Positions 11,370 through 21,186 of a stretch of 64,000 bases of DNA are shown one piece after another; position 1 is the first letter of the stretch; each line of letters begins with the position of its first letter. The notes beneath the pieces are model-generated. The model did no database searches. It was not told where the DNA came from and saw only the letters and a program-made list of their open reading frames with translations. This stretch comes from Candidatus Contubernalis alkalaceticus (GTDB lineage: Bacteria; Bacillota; Dethiobacteria; SKNC01), in contig NZ_CP054699.1 of NCBI RefSeq assembly GCF_022558445.1, forward strand, positions 1-64,000, in the 5' to 3' direction. Both the position numbers and the translations under genes were made by a program.

Positions 11370-11625
11370 TGATGGGGATAAGTAGGCCACAGGTGAAGGA
11401 TTCTAGAGAGCCGGATGCAGCTGAGATTCCGGTATCCCCGCCCCGGTTCGAAGTCACCCCGGAGCTGCCCGCTGAACCTTGCAGTTACTATTAAGCGGTG
11501 CCGGTAATTCCGTTATCTTAGGTTAAAACAAGGCGCCTTAAGAGCTTGATTTTAAGGTGATAAGGGTGGTACCGCGGAAGTATACCTTTCGTCCCTTACA
11601 ATTTGGGCGAAAGGTTTATTTATTT
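11370..11625 (+). promoter_or_regulatory. T-box leader (valine specifier) of the ilv-leu operon
   Basis: tRNA-sensing leader RNA. Stem I elements are visible: AAGTAGG (11380-11386), AGAGAGCCGGATG (11405-11417) and the specifier region CGAAGTCACCCCGGAG, in which GAA-GTC-ACC places the specifier codon GTC (Val) at 11453-11455. The antiterminator T-box AAGGGTGGTACCGCGG is at 11562-11577. The competing terminator is ACCTTTCGTCCC (11584-11595) with GGGCGAAAGGT (11605-11615), then a T-rich run. Uncharged tRNA-Val would pair with GTC and the T-box and allow read-through into ilvE. Valine fits the branched-chain operon downstream. Confidence 0.95.
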
Positions 11626-11674
11626 ATTTATTTTTTTATTTAAACTTGTTAAATTAATATGCGGAGGTGTTACG

Positions 11675-12553
11675 GTGAAAGAGCTTATTTATCTTGATGG
11701 AAATTTAGTGCCCCAGGAGGAAGCAAAAGTATCTGTTTTTGACCACGGATATCTTTACGGGGATGGTGTTTTTGAGGGAATTAGGGTTTATAACGGCAGG
11801 GTTTTTAAATTGACGGAACATCTAATTCGGCTCTATGAATCGGCCAAGTCCATTATGTTGGAGATTTATTTAAACATAGAGGAGCTGGAGGCGGCGGTCT
11901 TAAAAACTGTGGCTATTAATAATCTACAGGATGCTTATATTCGTATTGTGGTATCCCGGGGGGTAGGAGATTTGGGACTGGATCCCAGGAAATGTCCTAA
12001 GTCCACCATTGTGATTATTGCCAGCAAAATATCAATTTTCCCCAAAGAGCACTATGAAAAGGGATTAAAGGTGGTAACCGTTGCTACCCGACGTAACATT
12101 CCCGATGCTCTGGATCCAAAAGTTAAGTCCTTAAACTATCTAAATAATATTCTTGTAAAAATAGAGGCTAACCAGGCAGGAGTCCTGGAGGCTATCATGT
12201 TCAACAACTCCGGTTATATCACTGAGGGTTCGGGGGACAATATATTTATCGTACGCCGGGGTAAAATTATTACACCTCCTACCTATGTGGGTGCGCTGGA
12301 GGGCATTACCCGGGAGTGTGTTATGGAACTGGCCCAGGAAATGGGATATACGGTTTTAGAACAGCCTTTTACCCGTCATGATCTATATATTGCCTCGGAA
12401 TGTTTTCTCACCGGCACTGCTGCTGAAGTAATTCCCGTTATTGATGTAGACGGGCGGATCATAGGAGAAGGCAGGCCCGGAGAAATTACCTGTAATATTA
12501 TGAAAACCTTTCACAAGTATGTATTGAGCAATGGTACGCCGGTTTATCCATAA
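11675..12553 (+). CDS. ilvE: Branched-chain amino acid aminotransferase
   Basis: PLP-dependent class IV aminotransferase performing the last step to Val, Leu and Ile. The GTG at 11675 is chosen because GCGGAGG lies 8 nt upstream and an upstream in-frame start would fall inside the T-box terminator. The protein is then 292 residues. FDHGYLYGDGVFEGIRVY is the family N-terminal motif. The PLP lysine is in DPKVKSLNYLN, and EGSGDNIFIV and the C-terminal FLTGTAAEVIPV are conserved. First gene of the T-box-controlled operon. Confidence 0.97.
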   Translation: MKELIYLDGNLVPQEEAKVSVFDHGYLYGDGVFEGIRVYNGRVFKLTEHLIRLYESAKSIMLEIYLNIEELEAAVLKTVAINNLQDAYIRIVVSRGVGDLGLDPRKCPKSTIVIIASKISIFPKEHYEKGLKVVTVATRRNIPDALDPKVKSLNYLNNILVKIEANQAGVLEAIMFNNSGYITEGSGDNIFIVRRGKIITPPTYVGALEGITRECVMELAQEMGYTVLEQPFTRHDLYIASECFLTGTAAEVIPVIDVDGRIIGEGRPGEITCNIMKTFHKYVLSNGTPVYP

Positions 12554-12609
12554 TATCTTGACAATTTATAATCTGATAAATAGAAATCTAAGATGGGAGA
12601 GTGTATAAA

Positions 12610-14280
12610 TTGCGCAGCCAGCAGGTTAAAAAAGGGATAGAGAGAGCCCCTCACCGATCCTTATTTAAGGCTATGGGATATACTAATGAGGAACTAAAAC
12701 GTCCCCTGGTGGGGGTGGTGAACTCAGCCAACGAGATTATTCCTGGACATTTTCATCTGGATCAGATTGCAAAAGCCGTAAAAGCCGGTGTTTATATGGC
12801 TGGCGGCACTCCTATGGAATTTTCTACAATTGGGGTTTGTGATGGAATTGCCATGAATCATGAGGGGATGCATTATTCTCTGGCCAGCCGGGAAATTATT
12901 GCCGATTCCATAGAGATTATGGTCATGGCTCATGGTTTTGACGCCCTGGTGTTCATACCCAACTGTGATAAAATCATTCCGGGTATGTTGATGGCCTGTG
13001 CCCGGCTGAATATTCCATCTATTTTTGTTAGCGGAGGACCCATGATGGCCGGCAATTTCCGGGGGAAAGCGGTAGATTTAGCTAATGTTTTTGAGGCGGT
13101 GGGCTCGGTGAAGGCGGGACGCATGTCTCTTCAGGATTTAGAAGAGCTGGAGGATTGCGCCTGTCCCGGCTGCGGTTCCTGTGCCGGTATGTTTACGGCC
13201 AATTCTATGAACTGCCTTACGGAAGCTCTGGGAATGGGACTGCCGGGTAACGGCACTTTTTTGGCGGTGGAGGCCGCTCGGATTCGGTTGGCCAAACAGA
13301 CGGGCATGAAAGTTATGGAGCTGTTGGAAAAAGAGATTTTACCCTTGGACATTATGAACCCACAGGGGTTCGAGAATGCCCTGGCGGTGGACATGGCTCT
13401 GGGTTGTTCTACCAACACGGTTCTGCACCTTCCGGCCATCGCTTATGAGGCCCAGGTGGAGATGGACTTGAAAATAATAGACGAAATTAGTTCCCGCACT
13501 CCTCAGTTGTGCAAACTTAGCCCTGCAGGGTCTCACCATATTCAGGATTTGAGAGAGGCCGGGGGGATTCAGGCACTGCTGAAAGAATTGGTGGAAAACC
13601 AGCTGATTCAAGGGTCAGCCTTGACGGTTACCGGGCAGTCGGTGAAGGATAATGTTAAAGATGTTCGGGTGCTGGATCGGGAAGTTATCCGCAGTGTTGA
13701 AGATCCTTATAGCATTAACGGAGGGATTGCTATCCTTTGGGGTAATCTGGCCCCGCAGGGTGCGGTGGTCAAACAGGGTGCGGTAGATCCAAGTATGATG
13801 ACGCATCAGGGTAAAGCCCGGGTGTTTGACAGCGAAGAAGAGGCTTCGGAGGCCATTTTAGGAGGGAAAATCAATTCTGGTGAGGTAATTGTTATCCGCT
13901 TTGAGGGTCCCAAGGGGGGCCCCGGAATGCGGGAGATGCTCAGCCCTACGGCAGCGGTTGCGGGGATGGGTCTAGATAAAGAGGTTTCGCTGATTACTGA
14001 TGGCAGGTTTTCCGGGGCTACCCGGGGGGCATCCATAGGCCATATTTCTCCTGAAGCCATGGAAAGGGGCCCCATCGCCGCTGTTCGGGAGGGGGACCTG
14101 ATTAGGATAAATATACCTGAACGTTTATTGGAGATAGATTTGAGTTCTGAAGATTTAGAAAATCGTTTAAAACAAATAGAACTTCCACCCCCAAAGTACC
14201 AAAAGGGATACTTGGGCCGGTACAGCCGGATGGTAAGCTCTGCGGATCAGGGGGCAATTTTTAAAAGTGAGGTGAAATAA
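12610..14280 (+). CDS. ilvD: Dihydroxy-acid dehydratase
   Basis: Fe-S dehydratase converting dihydroxy acids to 2-keto acids in Val/Ile synthesis. TTG 12610 is preferred to the in-frame GTG 12601 because GGGAGAG (12595-12601) would overlap that GTG and because [18 protein letters not shown] matches the family N terminus; this gives 556 residues. Cluster cysteines lie in NCDKI and in [18 protein letters not shown]. The C-terminal [11 protein letters not shown] is typical. A TTGACA at 12558 in the 56-bp ilvE-ilvD gap could mark a weak internal promoter. Confidence 0.97.
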   Translation: MRSQQVKKGIERAPHRSLFKAMGYTNEELKRPLVGVVNSANEIIPGHFHLDQIAKAVKAGVYMAGGTPMEFSTIGVCDGIAMNHEGMHYSLASREIIADSIEIMVMAHGFDALVFIPNCDKIIPGMLMACARLNIPSIFVSGGPMMAGNFRGKAVDLANVFEAVGSVKAGRMSLQDLEELEDCACPGCGSCAGMFTANSMNCLTEALGMGLPGNGTFLAVEAARIRLAKQTGMKVMELLEKEILPLDIMNPQGFENALAVDMALGCSTNTVLHLPAIAYEAQVEMDLKIIDEISSRTPQLCKLSPAGSHHIQDLREAGGIQALLKELVENQLIQGSALTVTGQSVKDNVKDVRVLDREVIRSVEDPYSINGGIAILWGNLAPQGAVVKQGAVDPSMMTHQGKARVFDSEEEASEAILGGKINSGEVIVIRFEGPKGGPGMREMLSPTAAVAGMGLDKEVSLITDGRFSGATRGASIGHISPEAMERGPIAAVREGDLIRINIPERLLEIDLSSEDLENRLKQIELPPPKYQKGYLGRYSRMVSSADQGAIFKSEVK

Positions 14281-14286
14281 ATTATT

Positions 14287-15969
14287 ATGAAGATGACGGG
14301 TGCACAAATGGTTATTGAAGCCCTGAAACAGGAAAATGTAGAGGTCATCTTTGGTTATCCCGGGGGACAGGTACTACCCCTTTATGATGCTATTTATGAT
14401 GCGGATATCCGTCATATTATGCCCCGTCACGAGCAGGGAGGGATCCATGCTGCTGACGGTTATGCCAGGGCCACGGGAAAGACGGGGGTCTGCATTGCCA
14501 CCTCCGGCCCGGGGGCGACAAACCTGGTTACGGGAATCGCCAATGCTTATATGGATTCTGTGCCATTGGTAGCTTTGACCGGGCAGGTGCCCCTTCCTCT
14601 GATTGGCACCGATGCTTTTCAGGAGGCAGATATTACCGGGATCACTATGCCTATTACCAAGCATAACTATTTAGTTAAAGATATTCGGGAGATTGCAACG
14701 ATTATTAAGGAAGCCTTTTATATCGCCTCCACCGGCAGGCCGGGGCCGGTGCTGATTGATATACCCCGAGATATTTTTACTGCAGAAGGGGTTTTTAAAT
14801 ATCCGGAGCGGGTAGAGATGAGAGGATACAAACCCACCTACAGCGGCCACGGCGGACAGATTAACCGGGCCATCAGGGTAATGAAGGAGGCCCGACGTCC
14901 TGTGATTTGTGCCGGGGGCGGGGTGCTGATTTCCAATGCTCAACAGGAACTTTTAAAGCTGGCAGAAATAAATCAAATACCGGTGACTAATACACTGATG
15001 GGATTAGGCAGTTTTCCTCGAACTCATCCCCTGTCTTTAGGGATGCTGGGGATGCACGGAACGGTATATGCTAACTATGCCGTTACCCAGTCGGATTTGT
15101 TTATTGCTATTGGCATGCGTTTTGATGATCGGGTGACGGGTAAACTGGAACACTTTGCTGCCGGGGCTAAAGTAATTCATATTGACATAGACCCGGCGGA
15201 GATTGGAAAAAATATTGCAGTAAATGTTCCCATTGTAGGGGATATTAAGCGGGTATTGACTCAGATGATAAAGAAAGCACAAAAATGCGATACCGGAGAT
15301 TGGATCGCCAAAATAGAAGAATGGAAAGGGCAGTATCCCCTGTGTTATGACTGCGCTGAGCAGGAACTGAAGCCCCAGTATGTAATTGAACAGATTAACA
15401 AAATAACCGGCGGTAATGCTATTATCGCCACTGATGTAGGACAGCATCAGATGTGGACTGCTCAATATTTTTCCTTTGAGAAACCACGGAGCATTATTTC
15501 TTCCGGAGGCCTGGGGACCATGGGTTACGGATTGCCCGCGGCCATAGGGGCTCAGATTGGCTGTCCAGAGGAGACGGTGTTTTTGGTTGCCGGGGACGGC
15601 AGTATACAGATGAATTCCCAAGAACTGGCTACAGCTGTGGAAAACAAGCTTCCCATTAAAGTTGCCATCATTAATAACCGCTTTTTAGGGATGGTGCGTC
15701 AGTGGCAGGAGCTGTTTTATAATCACCGTTATTCCTCTACTTCCTTGGCTTCTGGTCCAGATTTTGTGAAGCTGGCAGAGGCTTATGGTGCGGTGGGGAT
15801 CCGTATTAGAAAGGCGGAAGAAGTTTTGCCCGCTCTAAAGAGAGCTATGGAAATTAAAGATAAACCAGTAGTTATGGATTTCTTAGTAGTTGAAGAGGAA
15901 AACGTTTACCCTATGGTTCCGCCGGCCAGCCCCATTGACCAGATTTTAAGAGGAGGCGGTAAAGAATGA
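14287..15969 (+). CDS. ilvB: Acetolactate synthase large subunit
   Basis: Thiamine-diphosphate enzyme making acetolactate or acetohydroxybutyrate. The 560 residues include the FAD/TPP N-terminal motif FGYPGGQVLPLYDAI, the catalytic Glu in MPRHEQGGIHAADGYAR, and the TPP-binding block GDGSIQMNSQEL through IINNRFLGMV. The ribosome binding site (GAGGTGA) overlaps the end of ilvD. The 3' end overlaps ilvN by 4 nt (ATGA), matching obligate large/small subunit pairing. Confidence 0.98.
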   Translation: MKMTGAQMVIEALKQENVEVIFGYPGGQVLPLYDAIYDADIRHIMPRHEQGGIHAADGYARATGKTGVCIATSGPGATNLVTGIANAYMDSVPLVALTGQVPLPLIGTDAFQEADITGITMPITKHNYLVKDIREIATIIKEAFYIASTGRPGPVLIDIPRDIFTAEGVFKYPERVEMRGYKPTYSGHGGQINRAIRVMKEARRPVICAGGGVLISNAQQELLKLAEINQIPVTNTLMGLGSFPRTHPLSLGMLGMHGTVYANYAVTQSDLFIAIGMRFDDRVTGKLEHFAAGAKVIHIDIDPAEIGKNIAVNVPIVGDIKRVLTQMIKKAQKCDTGDWIAKIEEWKGQYPLCYDCAEQELKPQYVIEQINKITGGNAIIATDVGQHQMWTAQYFSFEKPRSIISSGGLGTMGYGLPAAIGAQIGCPEETVFLVAGDGSIQMNSQELATAVENKLPIKVAIINNRFLGMVRQWQELFYNHRYSSTSLASGPDFVKLAEAYGAVGIRIRKAEEVLPALKRAMEIKDKPVVMDFLVVEEENVYPMVPPASPIDQILRGGGKE

Positions 15970-16481
15970 AACACGTTTTAGCAGTTATCGTGGAAAATAA
16001 ACCTGGTGTTTTAACCCGGGTAGCCGGGCTCTTCAACCGGAGGGGCTTTAATATTGACAGTATTGCTGTTGGGGAAACTGAGGTGCCTGAATTGTCCCGC
16101 ATGACCATTCTGGTTGAGGGGGATGAGAATATCATTGAGCAGGTGATAAAGCAGCTGAATAAGCTGGTGGATGTGGTGAAAATCAGCAACCTTACCAATG
16201 AATCTACGGTTAATCGAGAACTGGCCCTGATTAAAGTGAAGGCTGAGCCCCATATGCGGGCGGAGTTGACTCAGCTGGCAGAGACCTTTAGGGCGAAAAT
16301 TGTGGACGTTTCTCTGGATTCCCTTATTGTGGAGGTTACCGGGGACGTGGAAAAACTTAAGGCTTTTGAACTCCTGCTTCGGCATTTTGGAATCCAGGAA
16401 CTGGCTCGTACAGGAAAGATTTCGCTGATGCGGGGTGTTAAATACATTAAAATGAATGGAGAGGGTAGAAAAAATGGTTAA
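15966..16481 (+). CDS. ilvN: Acetolactate synthase small (regulatory) subunit
   Basis: Regulatory partner of IlvB that mediates valine feedback. The 171 residues begin [30 protein letters not shown], the ACT-domain signature, followed by the C-terminal ALS_ss domain. GGAGGCGG lies just upstream. It overlaps ilvB by 4 nt and the start of ilvC by 8 nt. Also called ilvH. Confidence 0.97.
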   Translation: MKHVLAVIVENKPGVLTRVAGLFNRRGFNIDSIAVGETEVPELSRMTILVEGDENIIEQVIKQLNKLVDVVKISNLTNESTVNRELALIKVKAEPHMRAELTQLAETFRAKIVDVSLDSLIVEVTGDVEKLKAFELLLRHFGIQELARTGKISLMRGVKYIKMNGEGRKNG

Positions 16482-17472
16482 AATGTATTATGATGAAAAT
16501 GCTGATCTTAAGATGCTGCAGGGGAAAAAAGTAGTTATCATAGGCTACGGCAGCCAGGGTCATGCCCAGGCCCAAAACCTTAGAGAATCTGGGATTGATG
16601 TGGTGGTTTGTGAACTGCCGGACTCTTCCGCCTGGAAGAAGGCGGAAGCTGATGGGTTTACGGTTCTGCCTGCGGCAGAAGGTGCCCGGCAAGGAGATAT
16701 TATACAGATTTTAATCAATGACGAGCTGCAGCGGAGAGTTTACCTGGAAAGCATTGCTCCCAATTTGGAGGAAGGAAATGCCCTGGTATTTTCCCACGGA
16801 TTCAATATTCATTATGGGCAGGTTGTACCTCCTGAATTTGTAGATGTATTCATGGTGGCCCCTAAAAGTCCAGGTCACCTGGTAAGAAGGATGTATAAAG
16901 AAGGAGGAGGAGTCCCGGGCCTATTGGCAGTTTACCAGGATTATTCCGGAAAAGCCCGGGACCTGGGCCTTGCTTACGCCAAGGGCATCGGCTGTACCCG
17001 TGCCGGAGTGATTGAGACAACCTTTAAAGAAGAAACGGAGACGGATCTTTTCGGTGAGCAGGCTGTGCTCTGTGGAGGGGTTTCGGAGTTGGTCAGGGCG
17101 GGGTTTGATACTCTGACTGAAGCCGGTTATCAGCCGGAGATTGCTTATTTTGAATGTCTGCATGAATTGAAGCTGATTGTGGACCTGATGTATGAAGGGG
17201 GAATCTCCTGGATGAGGTATTCCATCAGTGATACTGCCCAATACGGTGACCTGGTAAGCGGCCCCCGTATTATTAATCAGGATACTCGTCAAGAAATGAA
17301 AAAAATTCTGGAGGAAATACAGAGCGGCGAATTTGCCAAGAACTGGATTCTGGAAAACCAGGCTAATCGACCGGTGTTCAATGCCCTTTCCAAGAAGGAT
17401 GAAGAACATACCATTGAAGAAGTTGGCCAGAAATTAAGAGACATGATGAGCTGGATTAAAAAGCAGCAGTAG
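16474..17472 (+). CDS. ilvC: Ketol-acid reductoisomerase
   Basis: Class I KARI, isomerising and reducing acetohydroxy acids. ATG 16474 is chosen: GGAGAGGG (16458-16465) is 8 nt upstream, and [15 protein letters not shown] matches the family. This gives 332 residues. The Rossmann motif [17 protein letters not shown] is intact. The second-strand loop reads [15 protein letters not shown], with Glu where NADPH enzymes have Leu/Arg-rich GLRKGS. This suggests NADH use or dual specificity. Metal ligands in ETDLFGEQ and CLHELK are present. Confidence 0.98.
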   Translation: MVKMYYDENADLKMLQGKKVVIIGYGSQGHAQAQNLRESGIDVVVCELPDSSAWKKAEADGFTVLPAAEGARQGDIIQILINDELQRRVYLESIAPNLEEGNALVFSHGFNIHYGQVVPPEFVDVFMVAPKSPGHLVRRMYKEGGGVPGLLAVYQDYSGKARDLGLAYAKGIGCTRAGVIETTFKEETETDLFGEQAVLCGGVSELVRAGFDTLTEAGYQPEIAYFECLHELKLIVDLMYEGGISWMRYSISDTAQYGDLVSGPRIINQDTRQEMKKILEEIQSGEFAKNWILENQANRPVFNALSKKDEEHTIEEVGQKLRDMMSWIKKQQ

Positions 17473-17483
17473 GGGGGAAACGG

Positions 17484-19022
17484 ATGCCCAGGGTGATCCA
17501 AATTTTTGACACTACCTTACGGGACGGAGAACAATCCCCCGGGGTCAATCTGTGTCCGGAGGAAAAGGTGGAAATCGCCCGTTACCTGGAAAGACTCAAG
17601 GTAGATGTGATTGAAGCCGGTTTTCCTACTACCTCTGCCGGTGACCTGCAGGCTATTAAAATGGTGGTTCAGACTATCAAGACTCCGGTGATTGCAGCAC
17701 TGGCCAGGACCCGGCAGGGAGATATTGATGCTGCCCGGGAGGCCCTGGAGGGGTGCAAAAACCCCCGGATTCATACTTTTATTGCTACTTCAGATATTCA
17801 TCTAAAATACAAATTATGTAAGAGCCGGGAGCAGGTCCTGGAAATGGCGGAGTCCTCGGTAAAATATGCCAGGAAATTTGTGGAGGATATACAGTTTTCC
17901 GCGGAGGACGCCAGCCGGTCTGACCTGGATTTTTTATGCAGGGTAATTGAGCGGGTGATTAAGGCAGGGGCTTCGGTAGTAAACATTCCTGATACTGTAG
18001 GCTACCAAACCCCCACTCAGTTTGGAGATTTGATTCGAAAGATTAAGGAGAAGGTGCCCGCTACCGACAAAATAATGTTAAGTGTCCACTGTCATAATGA
18101 TTTGGGATTGGCCCTGGCCAATTCACTGGCGGCGGTGGAAAACGGGGTTGGCCAGGTGGAGACAACGGTTAATGGAATTGGGGAGAGGGCTGGGAACACT
18201 GCGGTGGAAGAGCTGGTTATGGCCCTGGCTACCCGTGCCGATTATTATGGCAATATTTCTAGCAACATAGAAAAAAAAGAGATTTACCGCACCAGCCGCC
18301 TGGTCAGTAAGCTGACAGGGATGTTGGTGCAGCCTAATAAATCTATTGTGGGACGAAATGCTTTTGCTCATGAATCTGGTATTCATCAGGATGGTGTTTT
18401 AAAGGAGAAATCCACCTATGAGATTATGAAGCCGGAGTCTATTGGAATAATGAACCGGGCTATTGTGCTGGGTAAACATTCTGGAAGGCATGCTTTTCGG
18501 GTAAAGCTGAAGGAAATGGGTTTTGAGCCTTCAGAAAAGGAATTGGAAAAGCTCTTTATTAGGGTAAAGGAATTGATGGACAAAAAGCAGATCCTTTCAG
18601 AGCAGGAAATGGAAGTAATCATTGAGGAGGAGTTGTACCGGGTTCCTGAATTTTTTAAACTTTCATATTTTCAGATTTTTACCGGTAACAAGTTTAGACC
18701 CACTGCAACCGTTGGAATTGAGTGGAATGGAAAATTAGTAGAGGAAGCAGCCTGTGGCGAAGGTCCTGTGGACGCAATTTACCGTACTATTGACAGGATT
18801 ATTGGGTTGAACACAAAACTCCTGGACTATTCTATAAAAGCGGTAACCGGTGGAAAGGATGCTCTGGGAGAGGTCAATATTCGATTGACGGATAAAGGGG
18901 TTATTATCAGCGGTAGAGGCATCAGCACAGATATCCTGGAGGCCAGTGCCAAGGCTTATATCAATGCTTTAAACAAGATTGTAAAGAAAAGAGGTGGGCA
19001 TTATGGGGATGACCGCAGCTGA
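17484..19022 (+). CDS. leuA: 2-isopropylmalate synthase
   Basis: First committed step of leucine synthesis: acetyl-CoA plus 2-oxoisovalerate. The 512 residues have [14 protein letters not shown] at the N terminus, the metal motif [20 protein letters not shown], and the C-terminal LeuA allosteric domain (about 390-510) that binds leucine. AGGGGGG precedes the ATG. The 3' end overlaps leuC by 20 nt. Citramalate synthase is an alternative for this family, but length and operon context favour LeuA. Confidence 0.95.
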   Translation: MPRVIQIFDTTLRDGEQSPGVNLCPEEKVEIARYLERLKVDVIEAGFPTTSAGDLQAIKMVVQTIKTPVIAALARTRQGDIDAAREALEGCKNPRIHTFIATSDIHLKYKLCKSREQVLEMAESSVKYARKFVEDIQFSAEDASRSDLDFLCRVIERVIKAGASVVNIPDTVGYQTPTQFGDLIRKIKEKVPATDKIMLSVHCHNDLGLALANSLAAVENGVGQVETTVNGIGERAGNTAVEELVMALATRADYYGNISSNIEKKEIYRTSRLVSKLTGMLVQPNKSIVGRNAFAHESGIHQDGVLKEKSTYEIMKPESIGIMNRAIVLGKHSGRHAFRVKLKEMGFEPSEKELEKLFIRVKELMDKKQILSEQEMEVIIEEELYRVPEFFKLSYFQIFTGNKFRPTATVGIEWNGKLVEEAACGEGPVDAIYRTIDRIIGLNTKLLDYSIKAVTGGKDALGEVNIRLTDKGVIISGRGISTDILEASAKAYINALNKIVKKRGGHYGDDRS

Positions 19023-20265
19023 AAAAATTATTGCAGCCCATGCGGGGAAAGATATTGTTAAACCTGGTGAGCTGGTAAAAGCCAAAGTGGATTTGATTTT
19101 AGGAAATGATATTACCGCACCGGTGGCTATCCGGGAATTTAACAAAATAGGGATTGATAAAGTTTTTGATCCGGATAGAGTTGTGTTGGTGCCGGATCAT
19201 TTTACGCCAAACAAGGATATTGCTTCGGCGGAACAAGTAAAGATGATGAAGGAGTTTGCCCTAAAGCAGGGAATTACAAACTATTTTGAAGTGGGCCGCA
19301 TGGGAATTGAACATGCTCTTTTGCCGGAGGCGGGGTTAGTTCTCCCTGGGGAAATTATTATTGGCGCTGACTCTCATACTTGTACTTATGGTGCATTGGG
19401 GGCCTTGGCAACCGGAATAGGCAGTACCGATATGGCAGCAGCCATGGCTTTGGGGGAGACATGGTTTAAAGTTCCCTCCAGCATTAAATTTGTGTATCGG
19501 GGAGAATTAAATGAATGGGTCAGCGGAAAAGATTTAATTCTTTACACTATCGGCCAAATTGGAGTAGATGGTGCGCTGTACCAGAGTATGGAATTTACAG
19601 GGCCTGTGATACGGTCTTTGAGCATGGACAGCCGTTTGTCCATGTGCAACATGGCCATTGAAGCCGGGGCTAAGGCCGGGATCATTGAACCCGATGAAAT
19701 AACCTATGCATATCTGGAGGGCAGAGCTCAGAGGGAATATCGAGGGATGTTCAGCGATGGGGATGCGGTTTATGCCCAAGAAATTGAATTTAATGTAGGG
19801 GAAATCGAACCCCAGGTGGCTTTCCCTCATCTTCCGGAGAATACCCGGGGAATCAGTGAGGTGGGAGAGATTCCCCTGGATCAGGTGGTTATTGGCTCCT
19901 GCACTAACGGTCGGCTGGAAGACTTAAGGGTGGCGGCCGGTTTATTAAAGAATAAGAAAGTTCATCCCAGGGTAAGATTGATTATTATTCCGGGAACTCA
20001 AAAGATTTACCAGGAAGCTATGAAAGAAGGGCTTATGGATATCTTTATAGAAGCGGAAGCAGCGGTGAGCACTCCCACCTGCGGCCCTTGCCTGGGCGGT
20101 CATATGGGGGTTTTGGCTAAGGGGGAAAGGTCGTTAGCCACAACTAACCGTAACTTTGTGGGGCGTATGGGCCATCCTGAGAGCGAAGTGTATCTATGCA
20201 ATCCGGCGGTTGCTGCGGCTTCAGCGGTAACCGGGAAGATTAGTGCTCCGGAGGAGGTGTTGTAA
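19003..20265 (+). CDS. leuC: 3-isopropylmalate dehydratase large subunit
   Basis: Aconitase-family [4Fe-4S] isomerase, large subunit. ATG 19003 is used rather than an upstream GTG (18994) because AGAGGTGGG (18990-18998) fits it and [15 protein letters not shown] is the family start; this gives 420 residues. Cluster cysteines are in VIGSCTNGR and [32 protein letters not shown] is conserved. Directly followed by its partner leuD. The 420-residue form is the LeuC2/homoaconitase-like branch common in Clostridia. Confidence 0.96.
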   Translation: MGMTAAEKIIAAHAGKDIVKPGELVKAKVDLILGNDITAPVAIREFNKIGIDKVFDPDRVVLVPDHFTPNKDIASAEQVKMMKEFALKQGITNYFEVGRMGIEHALLPEAGLVLPGEIIIGADSHTCTYGALGALATGIGSTDMAAAMALGETWFKVPSSIKFVYRGELNEWVSGKDLILYTIGQIGVDGALYQSMEFTGPVIRSLSMDSRLSMCNMAIEAGAKAGIIEPDEITYAYLEGRAQREYRGMFSDGDAVYAQEIEFNVGEIEPQVAFPHLPENTRGISEVGEIPLDQVVIGSCTNGRLEDLRVAAGLLKNKKVHPRVRLIIIPGTQKIYQEAMKEGLMDIFIEAEAAVSTPTCGPCLGGHMGVLAKGERSLATTNRNFVGRMGHPESEVYLCNPAVAAASAVTGKISAPEEVL

Positions 20266-20769
20266 ATGACTCAATTAAAAGGAAAAGCCTGGAAATTTGG
20301 AGATGATGTGGACACCGATGTAATTATTCCTGCCCGCTATTTAAGTACCTCAGACCCTGATGAATTGGCCAAGTATTGTATGGTGGATGCTGATCCCCAG
20401 TTTTTTAATAAGATAAGCAGTGGGGATATTATGGTAGCTCGGAAAAATTTCGGATGCGGCAGTTCCCGGGAGCATGCACCTTTGTCCATTAAGTATGCAG
20501 GGATTTCTTGTGTTATTGCAGACTCCTTTGCCCGGATTTTTTACCGGAATGCTATTAATATTGGCCTGCCCATCCTGGAATCCCCGGAGGCGGCGGAGAG
20601 TATCTCCCAAGGGGATCTTATTTTAGTGGATTTGGAAAAAGGGTTAATAAAAAACGAAACAAAAGGGGAAAAATATTATTCAGCGCCTTTTCCGGAATTT
20701 ATGCAGGAAATTATATCTGCCGGAGGCCTGATAAGCTATGTAAAGAAGCAGCGTTCGGTAAATAGTTGA
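20266..20769 (+). CDS. leuD: 3-isopropylmalate dehydratase small subunit
   Basis: Swivel subunit of isopropylmalate isomerase. The 167 residues include [16 protein letters not shown] and the substrate loop [16 protein letters not shown], both diagnostic. The ATG follows the leuC stop with no gap, and GGAGGAGG lies in the end of leuC. It ends the operon: leuB (isopropylmalate dehydrogenase) would be expected next but is absent. Confidence 0.97.
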   Translation: MTQLKGKAWKFGDDVDTDVIIPARYLSTSDPDELAKYCMVDADPQFFNKISSGDIMVARKNFGCGSSREHAPLSIKYAGISCVIADSFARIFYRNAINIGLPILESPEAAESISQGDLILVDLEKGLIKNETKGEKYYSAPFPEFMQEIISAGGLISYVKKQRSVNS

Positions 20770-20837
20770 TTTTCTTGATTTTTAAGCTGTCTGTAATTAC
20801 TGAAAAAATTTTTTCCGTTGTCAATTGAGTTATAATT

Positions 20838-20875
20838 ATAATTCTAAAAGCAGCTGCAGATGCTTTTAGAATTAT
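20838..20875. other. 15-bp hairpin after leuD, no T tract
   Basis: ATAATTCTAAAAGCA (20838-20852) pairs perfectly with TGCTTTTAGAATTAT (20861-20875); loop GCTGCAGA. It is not followed by a T run on either strand, so it may mark the operon end or act as an RNA-stability element rather than as an intrinsic terminator. The rest of the leuD-to-21020 gap shows only AT-rich sequence with -10-like motifs near 20885-20900. Confidence 0.5.
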
Positions 20876-21020
20876 AGAGAAGAATATGATATGATATAAA
20901 AGTGATACACTGAATGCTTTTATCCTATGAGGTAATTGCGGCTGTATAAGCATGTAGTTACCGGTGAAGCAGGCAGAAAATTAAATTGCTCAAGAGTTAA
21001 TATAAGGAGGTCAGTTGAGA

Positions 21021-21146
21021 ATGGCTTTTTGGATCTGTACTCAGTGTGGCTGTGAGAGGGAAGCCCGCTGTAAACCTAAAAAGTGCCCTAAGTGTGAGGA
21101 GAAGACAGAGTTTGAAAAGAAGCAGGATGACAAAGAAACCAAATAG
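21021..21146 (+). CDS. RCKP-type rubredoxin-like zinc-ribbon protein (41 aa)
   Basis: A short gene with a strong AAGGAGG (21004-21010) before ATG 21021. The product begins MAFWICTQCGCEREARC and continues with KPKKCPKC. Its cysteines (6, 9, 11, 17, 22, 25) form CxxC pairs of a small rubredoxin/zinc-ribbon fold, and RCKP is the hallmark of a recognised rubredoxin-like family in Clostridia. The tail is lysine- and acid-rich. It ends 40 bp before the EF-G-like gene, so co-transcription is likely. Metal and partner are unknown. Confidence 0.8.
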   Translation: MAFWICTQCGCEREARCKPKKCPKCEEKTEFEKKQDDKETK

Positions 21147-21186
21147 GTTAAGTTCACTTTTGTTTGGTAACTAAAGGAGGAATTAT

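Noticed and set aside
15037-15621. A 194-codon minus-strand frame inside ilvB
   Set aside because: It is a codon-bias shadow of a gene with full family motifs on the plus strand and has no start signal or recognisable domain.
20818-20842. TTGTCA with TATAAT as a promoter after leuD
   Set aside because: The spacers to the two TATAAT-like sequences are 7 and 13 nt, too short for sigma-A; part of it belongs to the hairpin arm.
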